NCBI GenBank assembly: GCA_903632075.3
Contig: CAHIKZ030004302.1
Span: 1-64,000, forward strand
Direction of reading: 5' to 3'
DNA from: Acanthosepion pharaonis
Taxonomy: Eukaryota; Mollusca; Cephalopoda; Sepiida; Sepiidae
DNA length: 64,000 nucleotides
Below are positions 20,661 through 31,638 of this stretch, piece after piece. Position 1 is the stretch's first letter. Every line of letters begins with the position of its first letter. A model generated the notes under the pieces. It ran no database searches. It had not been told where the DNA came from and saw only the letters and a list, made by a program, of their open reading frames with translations. The position numbers were made by a program, and so were the translations under genes.

Positions 20661-21507
20661 CACCTCTCCAGATATTTAATTAAATGAAGAAGCGTTAGTC
20701 CATACAATCTGGTTTCGTCTTTAATATTTAAGGGATTTATTTTTTTTTGTTCGAACTGTTTCAATGTGTTTGCAAATGTTGCCTTATGTGTTGTTTCTAT
20801 TGTTGCTCCATCGGTATTTCTTCAGTAATCACGACAACGATGCATCAACACACTGAATCAATTACAGAAACGTTTTCTCAGGTTTCTTTTTACTAGGTTT
20901 ATTTTAAGAGATCATAGTAAATGTTGAAGCGAGAAGGAAACGTCAGCTACATATCATCTTCCGTGGCCTGGCTTCTCTCTCTCTCCTCTCTCCCCTCTCT
21001 CTCTCTCTCTCTATCCCCTCTCTCTTTCACACACACACACACTTAAATTCACCGGCATACAGTGACATCTTGGATAGGGAGGTTTGGGATAAGTGTTGGG
21101 TACCGTGTCGTCTCAGGTTCCTCCACGCAATTACATAAAAAGGTATCAACGAAAAGGTTCGCAGTTTGGATTCTAAGAGGCAGTAGGAGGAATGACGTCA
21201 CAAGGACGTATGTGGGACGTTTGCTCAACGTCCCTCCGTGGGTGATATTAGCCGGTCGCAAACCTGAGTGAGGCATACTGATGCTTCAGAATTCTGGGGG
21301 CACTCTGTTGAATCCTCACCGTTTTGGACATATATTACAAAACAGAAATAAAGGCAATCCATCATTGTCAAAATACACCGCCCACGAGGAAGTCCAGCCA
21401 ATCGTTGCCCATTCTGGCTCTGCCCATCGGATTCTGTAACAAGACGTTCAGGGCTTTTGACTTTGTACTGGTGCAATCGAACTCCTTGTTTTTACTCGAT
21501 TCTCGCT

Positions 21508-21510
<3 letters not shown>
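20661..21510. other. Unassigned DNA with a CT-rich tract
   Basis: A (CT)n tract lies at about 20960-21025. The region 21055-21480 has higher GC and overlapping ORFs of 69-100 codons on both strands, none recognised. It may belong to an unidentified element. Confidence 0.4.

Positions 21511-21551
<41 letters not shown>
21511..21551. repeat. (TA)n microsatellite
   Basis: About 20 TA units. Confidence 0.95.
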
Positions 21552-21552
<1 letters not shown>

Positions 21553-21654
21553 CAAGGAAGCAAGGTGTCAGATATCGCCTGCCTCAATCCTCTTTGAGTC
21601 GAAACGGAAGCGCTTCTGGCCAATAATAATTATAAGCATAATTTGAGCTTTTTC

Positions 21655-21672
21655 TCTGTCTCTCTCTCTCTT

Positions 21673-21714
<42 letters not shown>
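21655..21714. repeat. (CT)n-(TA)n compound microsatellite
   Basis: CT units followed by about 18 TA units. Confidence 0.95.
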
Positions 21715-21717
<3 letters not shown>

Positions 21718-21794
21718 CTTAGCATTTATGAGCTTTTGGGAGAATGAAAAGATATATTTTGAACAGTTAGAGTAGACACAATAAGACTTGCGTT

Positions 21795-22385
21795 GTTTTC
21801 CCCACTAAAAATTTTTCTATCGTATCATGCATAAATATCTTATAAGTCAGGCAGGCGTGGTATTCCGTAGAAAGAATAACACATATTCAATGGCAAAGCC
21901 ACACATGAGGTTAGAAATATGAACACACAAAGATACTAAACTACGAACACGAACACTAGCATAGGCACAACTTCTTTCTTATGTACACACACAAACACAC
22001 AAAAATTCATACACAATATCAAATGTACATATGCAGAGAAAGAAAAAGAGTTAAAGAAAACCTGTTTCGCACGTTAGATCCTTCCCCGATATCAGTAGTT
22101 TTGCCCCTAAAGAAATTCTCTGTCGTATAATGCATAAATATCTTAGACATGTTATTTAGTAGAAAGAATTATATACATTCAATGCCAAAGACACACATGA
22201 GGTTAGGAATATAAACGAATAGAGACACTATATCACGCGTACTGGTTTAGACGCAACTTCTCTCTTACACACATATGCACATACACACACACACGGGTAG
22301 AGAGAGGGAAATTCATACACAATATCAAACGCCCATACGCAGAAAGAAAGAAAACATGTTTCGTACGGTGGATCCCTTGCCGACA
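21795..22385 (+). repeat. Tandem duplication, two units of about 300 bp
   Basis: Unit A (21795-22098) and unit B (22099-22385) share, in order, TTTTCCCC/TTTGCCCC, ATGCATAAATATCTTA, TCAATG.CAAAG.CACACATG, GCACAACTTCT/GCGCAACTTCT-like text, ATTCATACACAATATCAAA and a GTTTCG.ACG end. Divergence is about 15-20 % by eye. Non-coding. Confidence 0.8.
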
Positions 22386-22673
22386 TAAAGAGTTACAAAA
22401 GAAACGACGAAGCTAATTTTATACATGAAGCAGAAAATAATGATAAAATGCCAGACAATGAGAGAAGCAATCATGCGTTTATTCTGAGATTTTCCGTTTG
22501 GTTAATATATCAAAATTCATTCTTGCGGAAATAAATTCTTCTTGGAAATCGCCAACAATATAGAAGTGTCATGAATGATAGTTTGAACAGTCTTAATATA
22601 TCTTCCCTTTTTATAGTTCATTTGTTGTTGTTTTTTTTTTTTCTCAACAGGCAACTACATATGATAAAAATAC
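22386..22673. other. No recognisable feature
   Basis: AT-rich. Nothing recognised. Confidence 0.5.
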
Positions 22674-22880
22674 TATTAGGATGTTGGAAAAATAATGTCC
22701 GATTTTAGAATAAACTTTTAAAATGTCTTTTGGGGATAGGGAAACTGCCAATGCAGGCACACTATGGATCATCACCTTGTTCGCCCCGATCTTGAAAATT
22801 CCTGCATGCTTAACGACTCTAAAGCCTTAATAACCCACGCAATGTTCTGTCTGCAACACTGAATACGTGAAGTGTAGCTT
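22674..22880 (-). mobile_element. mariner terminus and remnant
   Basis: Starts TTAGGATGTTGGAAAAATAA followed by TGTCCGATTTTAGAATAAAC. This closely resembles the mariner end at 45294 and the inverse of the end at 25690-25732. A short 3' coding remnant (ACGACTCTAAAGCC) matches the 45.4-kb copy. The rest is deleted. Confidence 0.6.
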
Positions 22881-22889
22881 GGTTTAGCT

Positions 22890-23190
22890 TATTATCCTTT
22901 ACGGTATATCAACCTCAATATTTATCTAATGCCGACTATATTTTTATGATAGGTTCGTATGAACATAATATGTATTCTTTGTAAGAAATCAGTTTGTTTA
23001 TCAGGTTTTGTTGAAGTATTTTTGGAAAGAGGGCTTTTTGTCGTGAGACAAATGTATTGCTTGTAATATTTTCTTTCTTCAAAAATGTAGTGCTGGAAGT
23101 TTTACTATAAAAATCCATTTTTCTACTTCCATAGTATTTTGTCCCCCACTTTGGGTGTTAACTATTTGTCCATAGCTACACCGGCTTGAG
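22890..23190 (+). mobile_element. Minisatellite-bearing element, short copy
   Basis: TTTACGGTATATCAACCTCA, TTATCTAATGCCGAC, then about two ATGTATTGCT-type units and the 3' flank AAAATCCATTTTTCTACTTCC.TAGTATTTTG. Colinear with the ends of 18956-19765. Confidence 0.7.
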
Positions 23191-23204
23191 GTTGGTTTGT
23201 AATG

Positions 23205-23710
23205 TAGCGACTTGATAATAAGAATATTTGACTTCTAATATATACTTATTTCAAGAATATATTAGTTGTGACCAAGTAAATGGTTAAAGAAATAACAAAA
23301 CAAGTGCTGCAGATATATCATATATTAAACAGTAAGTACAACAGTAGAGTATTACACGACTAGTGAGTGTGTGTCGGTTGACCCAAAGTTAAATCTAATC
23401 TTTATATTTAACAGTCCCTCACGAGGGATTATGTGGCATAAGGCCGAGTTTAACGGGTTCTCCGAGCCCGTAGGCTCGACCAAAAAATCCCCGTAGAACG
23501 CGCATTAATTGGTTCGGGTCTGTCTACCTTCCCGGACGAAACTCTACCCTTCGGCACAGCCTCGTCCGGGTTCCTCTCAGTCCAAAGAGAGAGAGTTCGA
23601 CAGTAGTTGCGAAAAGTCACAGCCTCAGTAGAACAATCTATTCGACTGCCCACCCAAGGCCTACTCTCCTACTAATCTTATAGTAGGTGAAATAGTCCAA
23701 CATACACTCT
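23205..23710 (-). mobile_element. Hairpin-rich repeat, possible solo LTR, copy 1
   Basis: The minus strand starts near TGTATGTTGGACTA with a TATA-like ACTATAAGA. It has a strong hairpin CCCGGACGAGG...TTTCGTCCGGG (23540-23580) and a second one, GAGCCTACGGGCTC. The copy at 30655-31085 (+) preserves the same order and the hairpin (AGACGAGGC...GGCTCGTCT) with compensatory-looking changes. LTR identity is inferred from the TG start and TATA only. Confidence 0.45.
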
Positions 23711-23919
23711 TTAGAAGGAGGACACTACAACAATATTACTCGTTCTTAAGGATTAAATTGACCGCTTCTTTAATTTTATACCCATCCTTTTCAGAATTTA
23801 ACTTAAAATTTTATATAGCTTCTATTTTTAACATGGAAAACGAAGATATACGTTGAACTTTTTGGCATGATTTCCAGCTTTGAATTAATTTTTTTACAAA
23901 CTTTTTCCATCATTAACAG

Positions 23920-25732
23920 AAGATGGATTGAAGGATTCGCATAGGATCTGACAATATACTGCTAGTTTTAGAAGTTCCGCCGTGGGGATAAGAGGCTTGA
24001 AGTTCGAGCTGATAAAGGACGCCCATCTCAAAATCATCATCTGAAAACACTAATCGAACCAAGTACTCGTCAACGTGTAAAAGAACTATTTCAGTCTAGT
24101 AGCCATACCCAGCTTGTCGATCAGCAAAAAAAAAGTTCAATTAGAATGAAGCTAAAACAGCATCATGTTTAGATGTAACAGAGTTTATCTTCTTCAATTA
24201 CTTTAAAGTACTCTCATCAAAAACATTTTGAATTAATTCGGTTAGTGATATAACAGAAGTAGTCTGTATTTATTCATTTGAAGTTAGCCGAGGACATGAA
24301 AGGATAGAACAAGCGAAATGAAGACCCACTTCAGACCAGAATTATTTTAGAGTCTTTGAAATTCAATTTATCAGTTGGTTACCAGCGATGTAAAAGAGGA
24401 TACATTTCTAAAGCAGTTGTTAATTTGATGAACATTGGCTGAAAGATCAACGAAAATAAGAAAAGAAAACCAGTAAAAATCGCTATTTTTCACTATTTAC
24501 GCGGGTTTTCTCTATATGAGTGGACTCATTTATCAAGTTAAATCACTGTTAAACAATCAAAACTTTTGGCTACAATCGAGTCAAGTTTGTATTAGAGTGA
24601 TTTGAGAGAGTTTTTCGTTTAAAAATTGTGTTGAAATCGATTTTGTTGAAATCGATTTTTCGTTTATCGCGGTTTTTCGCTAATCGCAGTGGCGTAGAAA
24701 TAAAAATGAGGTATCGTTGAGCTTGTCATGATGTAAGTAAACTACATAGCGAGTTTGAACGAAATCGGAGAAAAATGTTAAATTTCTCGATTATTGATCG
24801 CCTTTATCGATTATGGATTTTTAAAAATATATCGATTTTTTACGCTAAGAAAATATCTCTTTCATTGTACAATGTATGTGCCAAATTGGTCAAAAGCGGT
24901 TGAATGGATTTCAAATAAAAAATTATTACACGGACAGACACACAGACATCCTCTGTTTTATATATATAGATAATGGCTATCAGAAATTCAACAATATCAG
25001 GCCATCTCAAGATAATTGGCAAGGTGAAGAAACCCGACCAATGGGTTCCACATGAATGCAGCGAAATTGAAAGAGAACGCAAAGAGAAAATGTTCCGCTA
25101 TATCAATCAAAAACGATGGGCTCAATGGATTGATCCTGACGAAGAACCTCAACACTTTACATTTAACATTACACGTTAATTGATTTTTGCCCAAGAGAAG
25201 ATTATAATGACTGCCTGGTTGTCCGCCATTGCCGTTATCCAATACTGCTTTCTTCCGTCGAACCAGGGCATCACTGCCGAAGTTTACTGCCAGCATCGAG
25301 ATGAAATGTACATTAATTTAAGCAAAATGCAACCAGCACTGGTTAATCGACAAAGTTCAATTCTGATTCATGACAATGCACGACCACATGTTTCAAGGAA
25401 GACATTGCAGAGGCCCACCGACTTGGAATACAAGACTTTACCACATACACCACATTTCCTTCGCTCACTGACTGACACTTTTCGAAGCATCTCGTCACAT
25501 TTTTCAGCTGAAAAACTTTCCTTTGAAAAGTAGATGCAGAAAATGCATTCAAATATTTCTTGTTTTTAAAACTTTATAGTTTTATGGTAACATCATAAAT
25601 AACTTTGTAACTCGATGGCAGAAATGTATAGATGTTCAGTGTTCATATATGGACTTAACTACTGTTTACACATATTAATTGAGGAATAAAAGTTGATTCG
25701 AAAATTGGACATAATTTTCTGAACAACCTAAT
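23920..25732 (+). pseudogene. mariner transposon, interrupted
   Basis: N-terminal piece (23960-24110) reads KFRRGDKRLEVRADKGRPS...LKTLIE. After an insertion of about 850 bp the protein resumes with MAIRNSTISGHLKIIGKVKKPDQWVPHE (24973), AQWIDPDEEPQHF, then ITAEVYCQHRDEMY, QPALVNRQSSILIHDNARPH. These are classic mariner blocks, and the second catalytic Asp (HDNARPH) is present. The first-Asp block (CDEKW) is deleted, and a frame change occurs near 25180. The right end GTTGATTCGAAAATTGGACA..TTCTGAACAACCT is the terminal repeat (25690-25732). Confidence 0.85.
24120..24972 (+). mobile_element. RTE-like LINE 3' end nested in mariner
   Basis: Separates the two halves of the mariner gene. It ends with GTCAAAAGCGGTTGAATGGA, TTACACGGACAGACACACAG, ACATCCTC and TATATATATAGAT. 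That terminus is common to RTE-type elements and their non-autonomous relatives. There is no ORF. Left junction approximate. Confidence 0.6.
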
Positions 25733-25744
25733 AATAATAATGAA

Positions 25745-26014
25745 AAGAAGAAGAAGAAAAAAAAAGAAGATGAAGAAAAAGAACTATATAAGAAATGTAA
25801 AAAAATTATACGATTAATAGCAATAAATTCCTAAAGGATCTCAATATCACCGTCAATGAAATGATGCTAAGACATGCTAAGAATCAACCAATAAAGACAA
25901 CTTGAAAGAAAACCCTTATATGGCCAATATTCAATAAAAAATTAACGATGACCAAAAGATATCACTAGCTGGCTAAATGTAAAGATGGAGGCATTTATAA
26001 TTCCCAGGAGCAAA
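25745..26014. other. No recognisable feature
   Basis: A-rich DNA with a GAA-rich stretch at 25740-25790. Confidence 0.5.
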
Positions 26015-26185
26015 AACTTTTTCCCCCCAATAATGTTCACTCTATAGAAAGCTCAAGAGAAAAAGGTACAGTTTACGGCAATATGTGGAAACATAATGGT
26101 TAACCTAAATATGTACAAGTTCAGATTGTAGGGATCGAGTAGGAATTCTCTTTGGAGTGGTTCCACAATGAAGCTGCTGTTTCCT
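26015..26185 (-). pseudogene. LINE C-terminal tail (Jockey/CR1-like)
   Basis: The minus strand gives a WNHSKE.S.SIP/LLDPYNLNLYIFRLT reading, i.e. the LWN.LP..CF.D.YNLN.FK signature. Short and broken. Confidence 0.45.
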
Positions 26186-26789
26186 TTTGCTCTGCTAAGA
26201 GATTAGTAACTAATCACGTAATTGGGGATAATTCACGTAGTATTTAACTGATCGCTGAAATAAAGTCAAATTAAATCTAGAATATATTTAGATGAGTTAC
26301 CGGTTAGAAAATGCCCGTAACGTTTTCCCTAACTAAAAGAAGTTTCGAATGAAAGAAAATATATTTATTTAAGTAAGGTGAATTACATTCCTATACAGAC
26401 ACATACATAATTCATGGCAATATCGTATTTTCCCCAACATAAATAAAAGGGAACAATTTCGAATTTTAGTACTTGAAAAGCTATTGTTACTATGAATGTT
26501 CCTAGTTTCCTGCCAACAACAGCGAGAACAAAAACAAAGCCAGTGACAACAGCATTACCACCACCACCACTAGCATCAGCAGTAGCAACAGTAGCAGCCT
26601 AATACCCACTGGGATTTCTCTGGTATCACATCGTCAATCAAATGTCGTGAAATTCTTCCGTCGGCTGACCGAAATCGAAAACACTCCTGACAATTACCAT
26701 GCCAACTTCTCCATTTCAGCGTAATTCCTAAAAGCGAAATAGAAAAAAAAATTAAAATTCAAGAGAAAGGTGATGAAAAACTGCAACCT
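26186..26789. other. No recognised feature; CAA/CCA-rich patch
   Basis: AT-rich, with an imperfect CAA/CAG/CCA run at 26515-26600. Confidence 0.5.
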
Positions 26790-27010
26790 AATTTCCCTTG
26801 CACGTAGAACCATATCAACGCGTCAGTTTTTTTTAGTGATCCCATTGTATTTAAGGCATGATGGCTTCAGTTGTGTTCTGTACGAGTAGCGATTGTGAGA
26901 AGATGTAAAACGATATACGATATGAATCTTGCCTTAACTATCTTCAATTACCACTGAAAAGTTTCCAAAGTTTAGGCTGTACAAGATTTAGTTTTACATC
27001 TACTTTTGAT
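26790..27010 (+). repeat. Dispersed repeat, copy 1 (partner 30175)
   Basis: Shares with 30175-30430 the landmarks CCGTAT/CATATCAACG.., TTGTATTTAA/TTGTACTTAA, TTGTGTTC.GTAC.AG..ACG, GTAAAAC.A.AT, TTTAG.CTGTA and CATCTACTT. Old and non-coding. Confidence 0.55.
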
Positions 27011-27096
27011 GAAAAAGAAAACTTTCTGTTTCTAAATACGGTAAATATGGACTACTCTCACGCTTTCAAGTTTCTTTTTATCAAATAACCAACACT

Positions 27097-27317
27097 TTTA
27101 TCTACGAATTCTTCGATTCATTTAACCAAGGCATTTATCTATAAATTCTTCGATTCATTTAACCAAGACTTGTATCTACGAATTATTTGATTCATTTAGC
27201 CAACACATATCTACAATTAATTTGATGCATTTTACCAAGAATTTTATCTACGAATTTTCTATTCATTAAACCGAGATTTTTATCTACAAATTCTTCGATT
27301 CATTTAACCAAACACTT
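27097..27317 (+). repeat. Minisatellite, six units of about 37 bp
   Basis: Six imperfect copies of a unit containing TTTATCTACGAATTCTTCG then ATTCATTTAACCAA. The third to fifth units are most diverged. A further AT-rich tandem array (unit near AATCAGTGTATAAT, three copies) follows at 27390-27500. Confidence 0.85.
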
Positions 27318-27559
27318 TATGAATAGATAATAATACATAGATTTTGCAATCAAAGATAATAATAAGCGTATGATAATGATAATTATTACAATAATCAGTG
27401 TATAATACTGTTAATTATGATAACAATGTTAATTATTATAATCAGTGTATAATATTAATAATTATTATGATAATAACCAGTGTATAATAATGATAATAAT
27501 TTTATAATAATTTTAATTCTTCATTATTTATTTACATAATTTACCTTGAAGTTAATAAC

Positions 27560-27564
<5 letters not shown>

Positions 27565-27627
<63 letters not shown>
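27565..27627. repeat. (TA)n microsatellite
   Basis: About 31 TA units. Confidence 0.97.
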
Positions 27628-27631
<4 letters not shown>

Positions 27632-28152
27632 GGATTAGCGCAGCTATGGCCAAATTGCCAAGAATATGGAGGAGCAAAATCTACTTTCAAACATAGTACA
27701 GACTGTACAAATCTCTGGTAGTCTCCATTCTCCTATATGCACGTGAAACGTGAACACTGTTAGCAGATACAGAGAGAAGGACACAAGTGTTTGAGAACAA
27801 TCGAGAAAAATTATTGGCATTTTCTATTAGGAACAAAAAACCAATGAGTTTTTGTGGAAAATGTTTGAATGTGTTGTGGGACGCCAGGAACCTCTTTTCG
27901 CCACTGCCAAGCGGAGAAAAATGGCCTAGTTTGGGAACATTACAAGGCACGATAGCCGGTGCAAGACCATCATGCAAGAAATCGTTGAAAGTGGACGTAG
28001 GAGAGGACAATGTCAAACAATGGACAGGTATGACTGTACCAGAATTGCCGAGGGCTGCCGTTGATAGACCGTTGTGGAAAAGAGTTCGTGTGGCTTCTCT
28101 ATTCGGATCCACCCTACGATTACAAAAGTCAAGGGGATGATGATGATGATGA
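27628..28152 (+). pseudogene. LINE reverse transcriptase C-terminus with complete 3' end
   Basis: Frames read ISAAMAKLPRIWRSKIYF, LYKSLVVSILLYAR-T-TLLADTERR, then NEFLWKMFECVVGRQEPLFATAKRRKMAWFGNITRHDS, and finally NVKQWTGMTVPELPRAAVDRPLWKRVR to a stop at 28140. This is the 'SLV.SILLYGCETWTLLADTE', 'KRRKLAWFGH..RHDSL' and 'EWTG.S..EL...A.DR..WK' C-terminus of an RTE/Jockey-type RT. Two frame changes. The end is followed by (GAT)5, a typical short 3' repeat. Confidence 0.85.
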
Positions 28153-28224
28153 TATGGAAAGTTTTGTTTTTTTCTTATATTAAACACACTTCAATATACG
28201 GTACCCTATGTAGGAAGATAATGT

Positions 28225-28334
<110 letters not shown>

Positions 28335-28479
28335 CAACACCGAATAGCGCTTACACATGAAAAACTTCGGTTTTGTCGTTTATATGACGTCAGCTTGAGT
28401 GATTTGAAATTTGTTCCATGAAACGTAAAAAACGCTGGAATTGAAAATTTAAAAAAAAGAACAGTTTTTCGCTACCGCG

Positions 28480-29640
28480 GTTCCTCTACACTCTCCAAAG
28501 TGCCCCTTGCTACCTCGAACAGAATTTCTTAAACGAGTTGGATATCACAATAAAGAGATGCAAGGAGTTAATTTGCAACGTTAATTTCGATGACAAAGGT
28601 TGGAGGCAGCAAAGCTACCTTTGCGGTTTGGAGGCCTCGGCCTTCGATCAGCGGCAGACTTGGCCCGTCCATTATATCTATCTTCACCTTCTTCCAGTCG
28701 ATGATTGATGAGATTAATTGATGAGATACTCGGTGGATCGTCTCAGTGTTTCTCGAGTAGTTCTTTCAAACAAGCTTGCAGCGTCTGGACCCAAGAATTA
28801 TTTTCTATCCCATTAGACGCATCAAAACCAAACACTGGAAGGAAGTAAAATGCGAGACCAATTTTACGAATTTGAGACTCTCTCTGGATTCGCCTCGCCT
28901 TACCTCACCTGTCTACTATCTGCTTCACAACCGAATAGTGGCGCCTGGCTCAACGCAGTGCTTGCTTCATCTACCGTTACTCTTGTAGATGAGTGCACTC
29001 GGGTCGGAGTCGCAATCCGTCTTGGGCTCAAATTATGTGAGCGTCACAAATGCAGATATAGAGCTTCCATTGATGAGTGCGGTTTACATCCTCTCTCCTG
29101 TCGTCATAGTGCCGGCCGCTTTCCAAGGCATTCAGTAATAAACGACATTATTAGAAAAAGTCTGGATACAGCTGGGTTACGTTCCCAATTCGAACCCGTG
29201 GGCCTCGAACGTGGTGATGGAAAGCGGCCAGATGGCATTACCATTTTCCCTTTTAAATTGGGGAAGGCGTTGATTTGGGATGTGACTTGTGCGGATACAT
29301 TTTCGATCGGTAATTTGTTCAGGTCCGCGGTTGAGCGGTCTGTCGCCCGCAATGCAGAGATAAAAAAAAATAGTTAAATATTCTTCTCTTGTTGATTTTT
29401 TTTTTTTTGCTCCTGTGGCAGTGGAGACTGCTGGGTTTATTGGCCCTCGTTCGATGGCGTTCCTTCGGATGATTAGCAGGATGGCGTCTCGATTAAGGGA
29501 CGGGCCTCGCAAAACGGAGGGCCCTTGTAGCGTGTATCACTGGCGATGGTGCGTGGTAATGCTTTCTCCTTCATTGATGCTGACAGAGGACAAAAAACAT
29601 GTTTACAGTTACTTTGTTCCAAACTTTTATTCTCTAAGTT
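28480..29640 (+). pseudogene. Non-LTR element with restriction-like endonuclease C-terminus
   Basis: Upstream frames give a GLGLRSAADLARPLYLSS-like RT tail. The main ORF (28850-29377, 175 codons) reads SGAWLNAVL, RLGLKLCERHKCRYRASIDECGLHPLSCRHSAGRFPRH, NDIIRKSL, then DGKRPDGITIFPFKLGKALIWDVTCADTFS. The C.RH.C....D..G.H.LSC zinc-like motif followed by RPDG...WD.T fits a CCHC plus PD-(D/E)XK endonuclease, the restriction-like type of early-branching LINEs. A further frame holds AVETAGFIGPRSMAFLRMISRM. The clade is not assigned. Frameshift after the ORF and in the 5' part. Confidence 0.75.
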
Positions 29641-30003
29641 ATCCTAATAAATAAAATTTACATAAATACACACAGAAAAATCTTTCGAAAGGAATGGAGA
29701 AAAATATTGTAAAATGAAAGGTAATATTAATTTTGTCAAATTTACCTATAACACAAAACAAAATATTTGGAACTTTAAAAAAGAAAATAAACTATACTGA
29801 TAGACAGAAATTGCTTATATTATTTAACAAGACATGTTTGAGAGAATTCTTGCTGCCGATATCCACCTTCATATATATATATATAGGTTTTATTTTTTAT
29901 CTTCAACATCATCACTTGATAAGACACAGAGTGTGTTGAAACAAAATGGCTATTTTTGTAGTGATTTTATAACATACTTATGTTATATTTTTTTTATAAA
30001 TAA

Positions 30004-30008
<5 letters not shown>
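29641..30008. other. No recognisable feature
   Basis: AT-rich with no similarity recognised. Confidence 0.5.

Positions 30009-30062
<54 letters not shown>
30009..30062. repeat. (TA)n microsatellite
   Basis: About 27 TA units. Confidence 0.97.
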
Positions 30063-30064
<2 letters not shown>

Positions 30065-30174
30065 TTGTGTCGTAAATACCACGCCAGATTTTACATTGCT
30101 TCTTACTTTTCAGTAAAACTTCTAAGAGAAACTGAAAAAAAATAAAAATAAAAAGTTGGGGATGCATAAATGTC

Positions 30175-30430
30175 AACTTAATTTCCTCAGGCAAATGCAA
30201 CCGTATTAACGTTCTACCTTTTTAGTATTCTCGTTGTACTTAATAAACTGCGGCTTCTCTTGTGTTCGGTACAAGCAACGGTTTTGAGAAAGCGTAAAAC
30301 AAGATGACGAGTAAATGATTCCATCACTAAAGTTTACCTCCACTGCGCGACACTAAAAAGCAGCAAGAGGTTTAGACTCTGTAATATTGCATTTTCCATC
30401 TACTTGAGATGATTATAGCAAATTGGAAAA
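30175..30430 (+). repeat. Dispersed repeat, copy 2 (partner 26790)
   Basis: See 26790. Same orientation, diverged. Confidence 0.55.
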
Positions 30431-30654
30431 TTGTCTTTTTTCTTAAGGAAGTAAAATATATAAATATATTCAGCTTAAACAAACTTAAACAAACACATGT
30501 ATGACTAAATCACGGTGATTTTAAATTCTCCTGTGCGAGAAATACAGGTAAGTGACTATTTTAAGTAAGGATATGAAGGTTACTTGCAAGATATTGTACT
30601 ATTATTGTAGCATATCTTCAGGCGATAATGGGCGTGTCCTCATTTACATAAATA

Positions 30655-31085
30655 CAGTAGTAAATACTGTATGTTGGTCTGAAAATGGTGATTGGGTCTG
30701 CAGTCGGAGATTCGTCTCCAGCTTGGCTAGACAAACTCTCTGCCTCTGGGGAGAGAGGATCCCCAGACGAGGCTATGTCGACGGACAGAGGCTCGTCTAG
30801 GGAAACAGCTACCCGACATCGTTTTATGCTGGATCTACGGGGAAATTTTGGTTAAGACTACGGGTTCGGATACCCCACATTAAATCTGGCCTTGTGCTAC
30901 ATCTGACCGCGTGGGCAGTTGGTAGGTATATTGCATATGAAGATTCATTTTGCAATTCACTTGACTCACTTCTAACAGTTGACTACTACACGCCGCTGGC
31001 GAATCTTATATGTGCTGCTCTTGTACTAAGTATTATCGTTCATTACCAATCTTTGGTTGATTATTCTATTGAGTAACCTTCTCTA
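30655..31085 (+). mobile_element. Hairpin-rich repeat, possible solo LTR, copy 2
   Basis: Starts TGTATGTTGGTCTG like the inverse of 23205-23710. It keeps the long hairpin (AGACGAGGCTATGTCGAC ... GAGGCTCGTCT, about 30758-30800) and an ATCTACGGGGA...CTACGGGTTCGGA block. The right part diverges. Confidence 0.45.
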
Positions 31086-31089
31086 GGTT

Positions 31090-31440
31090 GCAAGAACTAT
31101 TATGTGGCTAAAGGCTAAAATTATCGGGAGCCTCGTGTGGATCGAATTCACCAAGCAGACACATTTGTTAACCATTACTCCATAACGAGGTACACAAAAT
31201 GATTTTCTAAGTATTGTCATGAAGGCCGAAAGTAAGGTAATGATCGCTAACCATTACACTTCCTCGAAGTGACCAAAAATATGTGGTATGGAGATTTTGT
31301 AAGCGTAGCTTAGATGGAACACTAAGGCCGAAAGTAAGGAGTAAACCATTTAGGATCGATCTCATCATTCAGTAGTAATTGTTATAGCGAGACAAGCTTG
31401 TTAAGCATTACACCACGGCGAAGTACCCAAAGCTGCGTGC
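31090..31440 (-). mobile_element. Cluster of tRNA-like SINE heads
   Basis: The minus strand contains three A-box-like stretches. These are GTAATGGTTAACAAATGTGT (about 31160-31180) with a B-box-like GAATTCGATCC, GTAATGGTTAGCGATCATTA (about 31240), and GTAATGCTTAACAAGCTTGT (about 31400). The last matches the head at 60359-60425. The heads are diverged and tandem, and none folds as an intact tRNA. Confidence 0.5.
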
Positions 31441-31638
31441 TATCTATATCGTTTCGATCCGACAAGAGACAAATTAATTAAAGGGAGATAATCTCTTTCT
31501 TCTGAACCAATAAAAAATAACCACTTCTTGATCTCATCCGGTATATTTTTGTTCTTACTTGCCATAAAATCAGAACGTTACAATCAATTGACTATATCGA
31601 ATTTTTGCTTTGTTACTGTTATTTAGTTCTGTCTTGCA
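31441..31638. other. No recognisable feature
   Basis: AT-rich linker before a TIR element. Confidence 0.5.

Noticed and set aside
27097..27317. CRISPR-like repeats
   Set aside because: Units are contiguous imperfect tandem repeats without unique spacers, in a eukaryotic context. The 16.25-kb array likewise has simple-repeat spacing.
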